Both the position numbers and the translations under genes were made by a program. From Nipponacmea schrenckii (Eukaryota; Mollusca; Gastropoda; Lottiidae), in NCBI GenBank assembly GCA_030562195.1, contig JAUJPP010000005.1, forward strand, positions 28,011,106 through 28,075,105: DNA of 64,000 nt, read 5' to 3'. Below, in pieces: positions 34,701-46,300 of the stretch. The first letter of the stretch is position 1, and each line of letters opens with the position of its first letter. The notes below the pieces were generated by a model. The model made no database searches, was not told where the DNA came from, and saw only the letters and a program-made list of their open reading frames with translations.

Positions 34701-37439
34701 ATTTAGTGTTATAGATGGTATAGATCCAAGTAAAGGTATGAAAGATGAGGCTATGAAGAAAAATATATACCGAGATTATGTAGTTGACTTTGTTGATGGT
34801 CATAAAACGATTCTAGAAACAGGTACGACAAAACATTACATTCTGAATGTAGACAAACTGCACATCTGCACCAATAGCACTAAACTACAATATTATAGAT
34901 CATCAACACTCTCTTTTATATCTCAATCAAGAATAAAGGGTCAAAAATAAAACAAATGTAATAAAGAAAATGCCTAAAAAGAATTTATTCACTTTACCAG
35001 TTGACAAAATTTATTTAAGCTACCTAAAAATGGCTTAAACATTTTGTAATTATTTAGCTTCAGATGCAAAACTAAATTTTTTTAGTTGATTTAGTGAATA
35101 TTTATATGGCCTGTTCTTCACAATTTTGATAATTGTTGATAGGCTCTAATAAAATTAATACAAAACTGTTTATTTTTCTTTAGATAAATATGACTGTGCT
35201 GTTATATCCGGTGGGTTCTCACAGAGTTTAATGCCGTGTAATGCTTTGTTTGAAATCGTCCGAATTGTCAAACCAGGTAAAATCCTCATCATTCACAATT
35301 CTTTAGAGACTTTGCAGCCTTGTATGAAAAGGCATTAGCAAAAACTTTTTAATATTTTTAACAGTCATTGTTCTGATGCGCTCCATAGCTCACTAATTTA
35401 GATAAAAAAAATGGCGATAGGCTAGCCCACGGCCTGCCGTGACCGTATTTTGTCCAATTTAGCTAAACTGAAGTTACGGCAATATACGGAAGTACTTGGC
35501 CGAGCGGTAACCGTGTCGAAAGGCAGTAACTAAGTCCGAAACCTCTGCCTCTATTCCAGCCACTGATATTTTGACAGATCTCAGTTCTGAGACAGTCAAA
35601 ATAAAAAAGAAATTGGCATTTCCACATCCGAAGATGTATCAAATAACCTTGCAATGACTGTAAAATAGTAATTGGCTTTCTTTATCTTAATATCACGTTT
35701 TTAAAGGGATACTGCGTCTTAGCATGAACATAACAATTTAGTCTCGAAAATGGTCTAATTCATCAGGAAACTTACCTGGTGTCATATAGTAACAGAATCC
35801 CTTAAAATCTTGAAAACTCACAAAAAGTCATTTTTGAAAAACATTTAATCAATTTATTTAGCTTGCATCTTTATGGATAATTAAAACATTTTTGTTTTAG
35901 TCCATTATTATAAAGAATGTACTATTTTTGTGAACACCTATTCACAACATCCAAAAACTGTACTTTCATGGATCTAAGAATGTTTTTGGAAAAAATAGTA
36001 CATAATTAAACTTCAAAAAGAATAGATTTTTTGAGATAAAGAAAAACATATTTATTGCAATTTTTGAAACAATACTTCAGTCAAATGAATCAAAATTTCA
36101 TGGACAAATTCACCCCTGGCATTGAAACTCTCTTGAGTTCCTTGTTGTGTTCTTTATCACTGGCTTCCTCATTAACGCAACATTGCAGCAGAATCACAGT
36201 ACCAAACATCAGAGCCTGGCAACTTCTAAGGACGCAGATCAAATGCATCTACTGTACTTTACTTTACTCTACTTTATTTTTTGGACGCAGAGATTTTCAT
36301 ATTATCTAACTGGACATCTTAATGGGTTAGAATTTTCATAAGCTCTTGAAACTAGAAGGCGACATGTTGACACTTGAAGCATCAACTATTCAATGGAAGC
36401 ATGAACATTTAAAAGTGTAAATTCTTAAAGTAACAACTGTGTACATGTCTATTTAATGTTCAAAAGAGTACAATCTTAAAGTGATATACATTGAGTCTCT
36501 CTCACAAACAAAATTTATCACAGATACTATATTTTAAGACAGATAAAAGCCGAAAACTGAACTTTCTGACAACAGAAAAAAACAGAACTTACTTACTTTG
36601 TTTAGTTACTTATTTATTTTTTATGTCATTTAGGGCAACAGGTATATTTACTGATTTATATAATATGCTCTCATTGACGAAGTTTAAAATTTTATTTTCA
36701 TTCTAAGACTTATTATATCTTCAAAATGGCCGACGCGATCCAAGCTCCGTTAACGAGAACTTTGATGCAACTGGAAAGGGCATATAAATGGTTTGTGATG
36801 AAAATATATATTTTTTAATATATCTGTGGTTTTCAGATCCGAGGTATCTAAATACATATAGGTCTAAAAAGTCCGCACCCGAGATGCGAAAACTCACCTA
36901 CAGCCTACATCATTCTGTCCAATTAGCTATCAGAGGCTTGAATAAGACAGATGTCAGATGTCTAGAAGTTAGGTAACAGCGAAGAATTTATGTGTAACAT
37001 TATTGGTTACATGTAATGTTCAATGGCGCATTCTTTGTCGTCAATGATTGGAATCACAGTACCATTTCATATCGAACTTTCTAACAAATTGGTTATGCAC
37101 AGTTTTTTTTATTTTATATTGCCTGACATTATCCATTTCAATAGTGTAGCAGCAATTTTTCTCGACTTAGTCAAATATTACCTACATGTACATTGATTTC
37201 ATACCATTTCAGGGGGAGTAATCTGTTTTGAAATGATAGAGAGTAATTTGGTGAAAGTTGAAGAATTTGTAGATAGATTAGAGCCATTATGGAACACATT
37301 CATAGAAAATGGTGTTTGGAAAATATTGCGAAAAGAAAAAATTCCCGAATTAGTTACTGGAGAAAATGGACTTTTGATGGTATTCGAAGTTATAGTATCA
37401 GAAGTTTCTCTTCCCCAAATACCTTCTCTAAAACAATGA
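31707..37439 (+). CDS. METTL27: METTL27-like class I methyltransferase, copy 2
   Basis: Five exons in phase, 708 nt, 235 aa: 31707-31829, 33921-34049, 34687-34822, 35184-35276, 37213-37439 (TGA). Exon order, phases and lengths match copy 1 (exons 2, 3 and 4 are exactly 129, 136 and 93 nt in both), so the two arose by tandem duplication. The SAM-binding motif VIDIAAGTGLATQA, DGIDPSKGM and KPGGVICFEM are all retained. Differences cluster at the N-terminus (MGDSRTDSFSLKTAFEERKL; DEVISSFDQW against DELVAVFNQW) and at the C-terminus (PQIPSLKQ against PQLPLVNNND). Both reading frames are intact, so both copies look functional. Exon 2 has an unusual acceptor (TTTAAG|GAT, copy 1 has TTTCAG|GAT). Intron 1 carries CGCCCAC element R4. 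Substrate unknown. Confidence 0.88.
31860..33099 (-). repeat. CGCCCAC repeat element R4 (reverse orientation)
   Basis: The terminal hairpin is at the right (TATACGCCCACAT, TA, ATGTGTGGGTGTATA, about 33067-33096), next to a degraded GACAGACAGG tract. The body is about seven monomers of 171 bp containing CAAGGGCAATAACTCATATT and CAATAGGGTTCATCCTTGGG; units at 32237, 32409 and 32577 are almost identical. The left terminus is not recognisable. Lies in intron 1 of METTL27 copy 2. Confidence 0.75.
34344..34568 (+). other. unassigned 74-codon open frame in METTL27 copy 2 intron 2
   Basis: The frame contains FTEHVGNVVKSGLNVGEHPV and AALCGVVRYLLKYSSAEEAI, ending VELVLLC then stop. Its composition is less AT-rich than the intron around it, and no equivalent lies in copy 1. 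No family recognised; possibly a fragment of an unknown mobile element. Confidence 0.25.
35698..35905 (+). repeat. dispersed repeat, inverted relative to 57160-57378
   Basis: TTTTAAAGGGATACTGCGTC, TTAGCATGAACATAA, AACAGAATCCCTTAAA, GAAAACTCAC, TTAATCAATTTATT and GCATCTTTATGGATAAT appear in the same order in the reverse complement of 57160-57378. An old interspersed element in intron 4 of METTL27 copy 2. Confidence 0.65.
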
Positions 37440-37936
37440 AAAGAAAACATTAAACATTGTTATTATGCTTTATTAATCACCAGTTCTTTCTATAATTTAA
37501 CATTCAAGTAAATTTTATCTTTTATGTCTTTCTTACATTAATTATATTTTCACAAACACATTTTAGAGTGCATTCTTGATAGCGCAATTTTTGTTAACCA
37601 CCTCATACATACGCTTGCCTTGATGACACCTACATTTATTTTCCATTTATTTAATTCTTGTTTGTTATATACTTGAGAACATGTTTAGCTAATGTCAATA
37701 TTCTATGTTTTGTTTTAACTCAATTATACAGGGCTTAAGTGTGGTTAATAACAATAATTTTAATTTAACTACTAGTAGCCATTATATTTCGTCTGTATTT
37801 TCATTGCGCCAGTCTTTCGATTGCCATATTTGGTATTTAGAGACGGGAACTATATTATGAATGCCGCTTATTCAAAAATTTGATTGAGGTTTAAAGTTAT
37901 CCAAAAACGGAGCGCAATAGAAATCCACCGAAAATT

Positions 37937-40900
37937 CTAATGGTTGTCGTTTTTATTGTACTTTTTCAGAAAATAGAATGACCATTCTGAATCAAATACT
38001 TCATTAAAAGGAATATTATTGTTTGATTCCCCATCCAACAGTTGACAAACAAAGTGCTCTTGAGGCAACTTCTTGATGTTAAACGCAAAACATTCTGGGT
38101 GATGTAGACAGGCTTTACCACATCCTGTTTTTGTTTGCGATGGCTGCGACTTTACTGATGTGGAATTCAGTCTCTTTTGTGGTGGACCCCTGATGAAGAC
38201 TGAAAAAAAAATTAATTATCTACTTCTTTAGTTAGTCACCTGACATGTTGACCAATTCATAAATTTATAATAAAAAGCAACAATATATATAAAATCAATA
38301 TCCTAAGTCTAATGATTGGTAAACTTATTTTGTTTTCACAACAAAATTAAAACCTAATCATGAATTACCTGTAAGCACAACCGATGTTCGCTGCCTCTTG
38401 GGAAGCCAACTTTGTTTTTACGAAAAACATGCTCTGATAAAATTCTGTCGAAATGTTGACATCGTGTGCAATATTCAATGATGTCGACGTTAAAATAATG
38501 GCACACTTACTTGCTTCATTGGCCAAATAGAAAGTAGCCATGTCATCACCATGACCACTAAAAGCGACATATTTGAGAGGCCACAACGGATTTGTAGTCG
38601 AACCTAGTTCATTAGATTCAATGCCAAATCTTATTTGGTTACCTTCTTGCCATGTAAACCAAATATGCTGGATACCTTCTGTAAGATCTTCTGAAAAATT
38701 TACCCAAGTCGATACATTTCCAGATGTATAAAAGCCTTGTCGCCCTATAATGAAAGTAACTAGTGGTACTTCTGCATCGAAGAAAGCTACTCCAAACTTA
38801 TAATCAAAATCCACAACAAGTGCAAGCTGATCAACACTGGATATGTCTGTGAATTTTCTAAATGTATCGCCTCTTATTTCAAGCTCCACTGCAATCGCTG
38901 CAACTGTAAAATATAAATTGATGATTTAAACGCTACGGACCAGCTATAGTGTGTATGATTCATTCAAGAGTGTGTCAACAACCAGTCTTCAAAGGTGTTT
39001 GTAGTATAAAACCAAACAAGATGTGGTGGTAGTATAAAACTGGACAAGATGTGGTGGTAATATAAAAGCAAACAAGATGTGGTGGTAGTATAAAACCAGA
39101 CAAGATATGGTGGTAGTATTAAACCAGACAAGAATTGGTGGTAATATAAAACCAAACAAGATGTGGTGGTAATATAAAGCCAAACAAGATGTGGTGGTAG
39201 TGTAAAACCAGTCAAGATGTGGTGGTAGTATTAAAAAAAACAAGAAGTTATTGTAATATAAAACCAAACAAGATGTGGTGGTAATATAAAACCAGACAAG
39301 ATGTGGTGGTAATATAAAACCAGACAAAATGTGGTGGAAGTATAAAACCAGACAAGATGTGGTGGAAGTATAAGACCAGACAAGATGTGGTAGTAATATA
39401 AAACCAAACAAGATGTGGTGGTAGTATAAAACCAGACAAGATGTGGTGGTAGTATAAAACCAAACAAGATGTGGTGGTAGTATAAAACCAGACAAGATGT
39501 GGTGGTAGTATAAAACCAGACAAAATGTGGTGGAAGTATAAGACCAGACAAGATGTGGTAGTAATATAAAACCAAACAAGATGTGGTGGTAGTATAAAAC
39601 CAAACATGATGTGGTGGTAGTATAAAACCAGACAAAATGTGGTGGAAGTATAAAACCAGACAAGATGTGGTGGTAGTATAAAACCAGACAAAATGTGGTG
39701 GAAGTATAAGACCAGACAAGATGTGGTAGTAATATAAAACCAAACAAGATGTGGTGGTAGTATAAAACCAGACAAAATGTGTTGGAAGTATAAAACCAGA
39801 CAAGATGTGGTGGTAGTATAAAACCAGACAAAATGTGGTGGAAGTATAAGACCAGACAAGATGTGGTAGTAATATAAAACCAAACAAGATGTGGTGGTAG
39901 TATAAAACCAGACAAAATGTGGTGGAAGTATAAAACCAGACAAGATGTGGTGGTAGTATAAAACCAGACAAAATGTGGTGGAAGTATAAAACCAGACAAG
40001 ATGTGGTGGTAGTATAAAACCAGACAAAATGTGGTGGAAGTATAAGACCAGACAAGATGTGGTAGTAATATAAAACCAAACAAGATGTGGTGGTAGTATA
40101 AAACCAAACATGATGTGGTGGTAGTATAAAACCAGACAAGATGTGGTGGTAGTATTAAACCAAACAAGATGTAGTGGTAGTATAAAAGCAAACAAGATGT
40201 GGTGGTAATATAAAACAAAACAAGAAGTGGTCGTAATATAAACCAAAAAAAAGTGATTGTAGTATAAAAAAAAAACAAGAATTTCACAAAATAAATACCA
40301 GATGTTAGGATACAAAGTGAACGATCGGAAACAATTTAATACTCTTAATTTTAATATTTCAAAAAATTCCAAAATGAACTGGTTTCAATTTCGTATTATA
40401 CATCGTATATTACCAGTAAACTATTTCTTACATAAAATAAAGACTATTTCGTCAGACTTATGCACTTTTTGTCAACACCGGTCTGAAACTTGAGAACGCC
40501 TCTTCTTTGATTACCCTTACGTTAAATCTCTCAGGGATCAACTGACGAAAACAAATAAATGAAAACACAAGTTTCTATATGGACAATTTAACTTTGGAAA
40601 GTGTTATGCTTGGTACCTTTCTCTACATAAACCCCTAAATTGGCTTCTCCTACATACAAAATTTTTCATTTATGGGTCAAGAATTTATCAGCTAAAACCA
40701 AATTTCACAGCTTCAATAAACTATTATTAAACTTTATTAAACGATAATATTACAGTAGAATAGTGTCTCCAAATGAAAAAGAATAATGACATTTTAAATG
40801 GCAATTGGGACATTTTATTTGAAATTTTGCTTGAATTAAAACATAACACTAAAAAAACTTAATTAAATAATTTATGAAGTATAAGACGGTGTGACATGCA

Positions 40901-41303
40901 TCTATCCTTTCATCTTTCCTATACCGATCACTTACTTCCATTTCCCTCTTTTTTTTCTTCTATCCACTATTACCCTAATATATATAGAATTTTATGTGAA
41001 CAAAAATCTTTTTGTATGTTATTGTTATGCTTATGACATAAAAGTTCTATATATTAATAAAAAAAAAAGAAAGAAAAAAAAGAAGCGACCTTAGCATAAA
41101 AATCAAATACACATATGAAACAAAAACAAAGATACCGGTGAGAATAACACCATACAAAAAACAAACGTTAGTATAATACCAAACAAGAGGTGGTATAAAA
41201 TAAAACAAGGAGTGGTCGTCAGCTATAAAATGTAGCAAAATTATTTACCTTTAGATAAAATTAATAACCGGAACACATTCTGAAATCTGACACAATGCAC
41301 CAT
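37937..41303 (-). CDS. secreted protein with FAMeT (Methyltransf_FA) and PAN/apple domains
   Basis: Three exons on the minus strand join to 843 nt, 280 aa, exactly in phase: 41249-41303, 38369-38903, 37937-38189. The spliced start MVHCVRFQNVFRLLILSK plus VAAIA is a good signal peptide, cut near residue 23. Residues about 24-150 fit the farnesoic acid O-methyltransferase-like fold (FIIGRQGF, HIWFTWQEGNQIRFGIE, PLKYVAFSG), a ligand-type domain common in invertebrate secreted proteins despite its name. The last about 65 residues form a PAN/apple module (CGKACLHHPECFAFN ... FVCQLL ... WSFYFLK). Exon 3 uses the acceptor TTCATCAG|G; the stronger upstream TTTTCAG would shift the frame, so this choice is the weakest part of the model. 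Intron 1 holds the minisatellite and a LINE fragment. Likely extracellular; ligand unknown. Confidence 0.8.
38990..40285. repeat. 28-bp minisatellite, about 46 copies, with higher-order structure
   Basis: Unit AAGATGTGGTGGTAGTATAA plus AACCAGAC. Because 28 is not a multiple of three and the minus strand of the unit has no stop, all three minus frames stay open for 300-430 codons. These are artefacts, not genes. A variant phrase (AAGTATAAGACCAGACAAG) recurs at about 39368, 39536, 39704, 39844 and 40040, that is every 5-7 units, showing higher-order amplification. Lies in intron 1 of the FAMeT/PAN gene. Confidence 0.95.
40300..41095 (+). mobile_element. LINE 3' fragment (5'-truncated) inside the minisatellite
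   Basis: The frame from 40302 contains NWFQFRIIHRILPVNYFLHK and SDLCTFCQHRSET, the C-terminal zinc-finger-like region of a LINE ORF2 (fQ..I..RiL..N..L.K.....d.C.FC....ET..HLF). An in-frame TGA follows at 40491-40493, and recognisable pieces (WLLLHTKFFIYGSRIYQL) continue in another frame to about 40860. It ends in an A-rich tail at 41061-41090. Decayed minisatellite units resume at 41170-41225, so the LINE inserted into an existing array. Confidence 0.75.
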
Positions 41304-41309
41304 TGCGTA

Positions 41310-41945
41310 CCGACATAAGAAATATATATATATAATATTATAAAGTAAGAGAATGTCCTTGTCTGCTCTACTTATACTCCTACAAATGTCGTTTCTAGGG
41401 ATTCGTCATTAACACAGAATACGTATAAAAAAAAACAATTGAAAGGTAACAAATCTATAAATCTATAGAAATAATTTCATTTGTTTTGAATCAAAGTTAA
41501 TGATATTTTTGTAACATTAAGGGGCATAACTTGTCTTCATTATTTATAGTAGAAGCTGTATTATACAGCTTTATTTAATTATTTACATACACTGTTAGGT
41601 ATTTACAAAACAATTTAGATTACTAATAACAATTATTCCTGTTTTATATCAATCAAATATGTACACAAAAAATAAATCATTTTTTTCCTTCCCGAGAAGT
41701 TTAATAGCAGTCTATTCGTGTACTGCCATTTACTAAGAATTCATTTGATAATGATATTGCCTCTACAAATAAGTTCAGGTAATAAATCAAATCAGCAAGA
41801 TTTCAAGAGTTCCCAAATGGTCTTGCAGTCTACGCGAAGATCTACTACCTAGCCAGAAACGCTTTGGGATGTGTTGAACCCCTCAATGATATTCGTGATT
41901 CCGATTCAAATTATCGTGGATGCTGCACTCCAAAAAGGAAACTAC
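41310..41945. other. presumed upstream region of the FAMeT/PAN gene
   Basis: Contains an AT dinucleotide run (41321-41338) just upstream of the gene's start on the minus strand, and AT-rich sequence without recognised repeats or coding frames. Confidence 0.4.
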
Positions 41946-42520
41946 TGTTTTGCCTTTTTGTCTTTTTTTTTTGAATAATTTTTTTTTTTTTTTTTTTTTT
42001 CGTAAACAATATTTTATTCATAACAAAAGGATTGGAGATCCTAACTAGAAATATACATATTATGAAATTAATTAAACCATACATATATACATATATACAC
42101 GTTTCGCTATACACGCGAGTTATGATTAAAGTAATAAAGTGTGAATGGAGAAAGATTTTTAATTAACATTTTAGAGTCTTTTAGAAAGTGATAGAAAATC
42201 GTGGACTTTTTCGTGGATATTTTCGGATTCGAGAGGGTTTTGAGTGCCGTAGAGTAAGTTATTGATAGTTAATAGCTTATCAGGTAAAAGTGCATCCGAA
42301 TGTAAGGGACAATTTAGTAGAAAGTGTTTTGCATTCTCAACATTATGACCACAAAATAATACAAGCAGGGTTGTCTGTGATATGTCTTAGGAACCTGTGG
42401 CCTTGAGATCGCTACAGGAGAGATAAGTTCTAGATGATATTTTGTTAGAACTTGCCTCTTTCTGTTACTGACATTCGGAATCCAATCTGAATTTGAAGTA
42501 TACGCCCAATATACCACCCG
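41946..42520 (-). mobile_element. LINE 3' end, minus strand, with poly-A tail
   Basis: The minus frame from about 42365 reads LFCGHNVENAKHFLLNCPLH then LLPDKLLTINNLLYG and VHDFLSLSKRL, then stop. This is the closing CG..EN..HFLL.CP motif of a LINE ORF2. A poly-T run on the plus strand (41965-42000) is its poly-A tail. Sequence upstream (42365-42520) continues in other frames, so the copy is truncated and broken. It is a different family from the fragment at 40300. Confidence 0.75.
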
Positions 42521-43018
42521 TTCCTGTAAAGTTAGCTGTTATGAAAACGAAATACTTAGTACTCTTAGCCTGTTATAAAGACTAACAAAAGTCATAGGCA
42601 GAGGAAATAATTATTTGCCACGGGTTTTCATTATTTGCCACTTGTCTTCATAATGATGAAATAAACGATATTTTTACAAATAAGATTGAGATCATGATTA
42701 TATTAACACATTTTGGTGAATGACGGAGACATAATTTAATCAAATTGAAGCGATTTTGACATAATCAAATAGTAGTCGCGATTAACAAGTTGGCGGTATT
42801 GATTCAAACACGCATAGTAAAAAAAAATCCTACCTATAAAAAACTGTATCATTTACAAATGAGAATACATCGATAAGCGATATTTATTTATTTACCGGTG
42901 AGAGTTTAACACGATTTCGGTCGAAATAAAGGCTAGAATATGCTTGTTAAAGTGAAATAATACTTATAAACATTCCGAAACACGGGCCACGGCATTACAA
43001 GGCTGCAATGAAGGAAAT
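42521..43018. other. intergenic, nothing recognised
   Basis: AT-rich, with a small direct repeat of TTATTTGCCAC (about 42610 and 42632). It ends with GAAAT (43014-43018), the left target duplication of the Ty3 element. Confidence 0.5.
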
Positions 43019-43202
43019 TGTGAGACAATCGAACGCAGTTGCTTCCCCGTATCGACTCTCTGGTCGAAAGAGATAGATTTGTTTTGATTACGTCAGTCTT
43101 ACGTTTGCTTTTCTTCTGTTTACATCTTACATAAATATCTCTCTGTAATCTTGACGATGTGTGCCAATAAATATTAAAACCTACTCTTCATCGAGCATAA
43201 CA
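43019..43202 (+). repeat. 5' LTR of the Ty3/gypsy element
   Basis: 184 bp, TG...CA ends. Short for a Ty3/gypsy LTR. Contains candidate TATA (TACATAAATATC, about 43128-43139) and polyadenylation (CAATAAATATT) signals, so it should promote and end transcription. Confidence 0.95.
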
Positions 43203-43219
43203 TGGCGCTGCGACAATTC
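43203..43219 (+). promoter_or_regulatory. primer binding site
   Basis: TGGCGCTGCGACAATTC directly abuts the 5' LTR and starts with the TGG expected to pair with a tRNA CCA end. Which tRNA it matches was not determined. Confidence 0.6.
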
Positions 43220-43337
43220 TACATGCCACCGTCGTCCGAGAGACAGTAAGTTTGAGAGGTACGTGAGTTAATCTTTAAGTGAAAAACTTTGTTGACAATC
43301 GGAATATCGACGCCATTTTTGTTGTTATTGTTAAACC

Positions 43338-46300
43338 ATGGCGGGCAATGGCCAAAATCAAAATGCAGAGGCTCCGCAAGCTGAAGTTCAACAGATTAAC
43401 ATTCATAATCCCAGTCACAACAAAATTCAGTTTGGCCTTCTACCGGACAAAGTTGACCTTTCGGTGGACAAAGGTGAAAATTTTAAGACTTGGAAAGAAA
43501 GATGGGATATTTTTGCCGATGTCAACAACATAAGTGTTCTGCCAAATAACACCCAAGTTTCTTTACTGAAAGCGGCGTTAGCAGACGAATCATTAAAAAT
43601 TCTCAGGAATTTGTCACTCACAGACGCTCAGAGAAGACAGCCCAACGAAATATTACGTGCTTTAGAAATGTATGCACAAGGAAATCTCAACGAAGTTGTA
43701 GAAACATTCCATTTCAACACCCGCGAACAAGAAGTAAATGAAACTTTCGATGATTATCTAACGGAAATCAAAGAACTTTTAAAAACTTGCAATTTTCCTG
43801 AGGATCTTCACCATCGCCTCATACGTGATAGAATAATTGTAGGCATACACAGCAGTGATGTTCGTAAACTTCTTCTAGCCAAATCCTCTGGATTAACTTT
43901 AACAAAAGCAATCGACATTTGCCGTTCACAGGAGTCGTCGGCTCAGCAAGCTTCCGAGATTGAAGGCTGCAATGGTATTAATCGTGTCTCGCGATATAAG
44001 AACGCCAAGACCAAAGCGAACCAACAACCTTCCAAAGCTAAATCTCAAATGCCAACAGCTAAAACACCAAGAACGTTTGACTGTAAAAAGTGTTTAAAAA
44101 ATCACTCTCCACGTCAATGTCCTGCTTACGGTAAAACCTGTTCCATATGTAAAAGCGTGGGTCATTTCAAGAACAGTCCACACTGCAAAAGCGTACAGAC
44201 AGTCAGATATATCCGATCCAGCATTTTACGGACATCCAGTCATGGTGATGATGAGTTTATCATAACCATCCAAATCAACCAAAGACCATTTGATGCCTGT
44301 CTGGACACAGGGTCTGTCGTCACAGCTATGGGAACTGATACCTTTCGATTAACTGGTCACACTACACAACTATCTTCACCAGATCGTCCTTTAGTTGGAG
44401 CAAATGGTGAAAATCTACAGTGTGAAGGATACTTCGACGCCAACATAACAGCCTATAACAACACCATACAGCAACGAATTTATGTCATCGTAGGTATGGT
44501 TGGTATCATATTGGGTCGACCAGCGTTACGTGCGTTCGGAATAATCCCAGAAAGTTGGATTAAATCTGTAATATCGCCTGGAAATAATATTTCTTCCGAA
44601 CTTAAAGCCGCATTGGTAAGGTCATATCCAAGTGTCTTTGATGATCAACTTAAGGATATGAAAGGTGAAACTTTAAAGATCCAGTTGACGCGAGATTCGA
44701 AACCCTTTTCAGTTCATACACCTCGCAGAATTCCGATTCCCCTTCGAGATAAACTGAAACAAAAGTTGGGTGATATGGTGCAACAAGGTGTCATCACTCC
44801 TGTTACGGAGCCCTCAGAATGGTGTCACCCAATTGTGGTCATACCAAAAAAGAATTCCACAGATATTCGTATGTGCATAGACCTTACCAAGCTCAACAAG
44901 TACATAGTGCGTGAGCGTTACCAATCAGTTACCCCCCATGAAGCTGTATCATCTATTCCATCACATGAAGCCCGTGTATTTAGCAAAGTAGATGCTTTGA
45001 CAGTTTATTGGCAGGTTAAACTCTCCGAGAAAGACTCGCATTACACAACGTTCATTACTCCCTTTGGACGTTATAAATGTCTCAAAGCACCCTATGGTAT
45101 TAGCAACATATCGGAACATTACGATAGACGTATGGATGATGTAGTCCGCGACCTAGAAGGAGTCGTCAAAATAGTTGATGACATCGTCATTTATGGCCAA
45201 GATGTTCAACAACACAATCAACGTCTACATGCATTCCTTCAACGCTGCCAAGACCATGGTGTCAATCTTAACTTGTCCAAATGTCAATTTGGTGTACAGT
45301 CAGTACCATTTTGTGGTTACATTTTGAGATCCAACGGATATGAAATCAGTCCAGAATTGACTAGAGCCGTAAAGGACTTTCCACGACCTAGCAACATTAC
45401 TGATGTCCGTTCATTTTTTGGACTGGTAAATCAATTAGCCGATTTTTCATCCGACATAGCTGATGCTATGCAGCCATTACGTCCCTTGCTGAAACCTAAG
45501 AACGACTTCGTTTGGAATCAGGAACAAGAGGACTCATTTACGGCTACCAAAGAATTGCTAACATCAACTCCAGTCTTAGCTTATTTCGACCCATCAAAAC
45601 CAACCCAATTGAGAGTAGACGCCTCTCGTCTCAATGGTTTAGGCTTAGCTCTTACACAGACTCAAGCTGATGGAACCTGTCGTCTAATACAAGCTGCTTC
45701 TAGATTTCTTACACCAACAGAATCCCGGTATGCCATGATCGAGATTGAAGCCCTCGGTGCTGCCTGGGCAGTGAAGAAATGCCACATATTTTTACATGGA
45801 TTGTCACATTTTGATCTTATTATTGATCATAAACCTTTGGTCCCCATCTTTAATCAGTACAGGATCGATGAAATCGACAACCCAAGGCTTCAGCGTCTTA
45901 GAATGAAGTTAACTCCATATAATTTCACAGCCATATGGACCAGTGGAAAATCTCATCAAGCAGCAGATGCATTATCTCGTTCTCCAATAGACCAACCAAA
46001 TGATGATGACATAGTTGACCAAGAAGACTCAGAGTCTCTCATCAACCTCATCATGTCGGTCAGAGACCAAGAAGATAACCTCTCTATCCCACTATCCAAA
46101 GTTAAAGAAGCTTCATTAAAAGACCAACAAATGATGAAATTGAAAAACATAATCTTGCAAGGATGGCCTGATACTAAACAGCTATTACCCGAAATAGTTC
46201 GTGAATTTTGGCCTGTTAGATCAAGTCTTTCCATTCATGATGACATTCTACTATATGGGTGCCGCACAATCATTCCCAAATCCCTCCGATGTTCACTTCT

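Noticed and set aside
35490..35570. tRNA-like phrase TTGGCCGAGCGGTAACCGTG
   Set aside because: Box A-like only; no box B and no closing stems, so not a tRNA gene.
38989..40372. Three overlapping long minus-strand frames (302-432 codons)
   Set aside because: They are readings of one 28-bp minisatellite in three frames; there is no start context, no domain and no codon bias.
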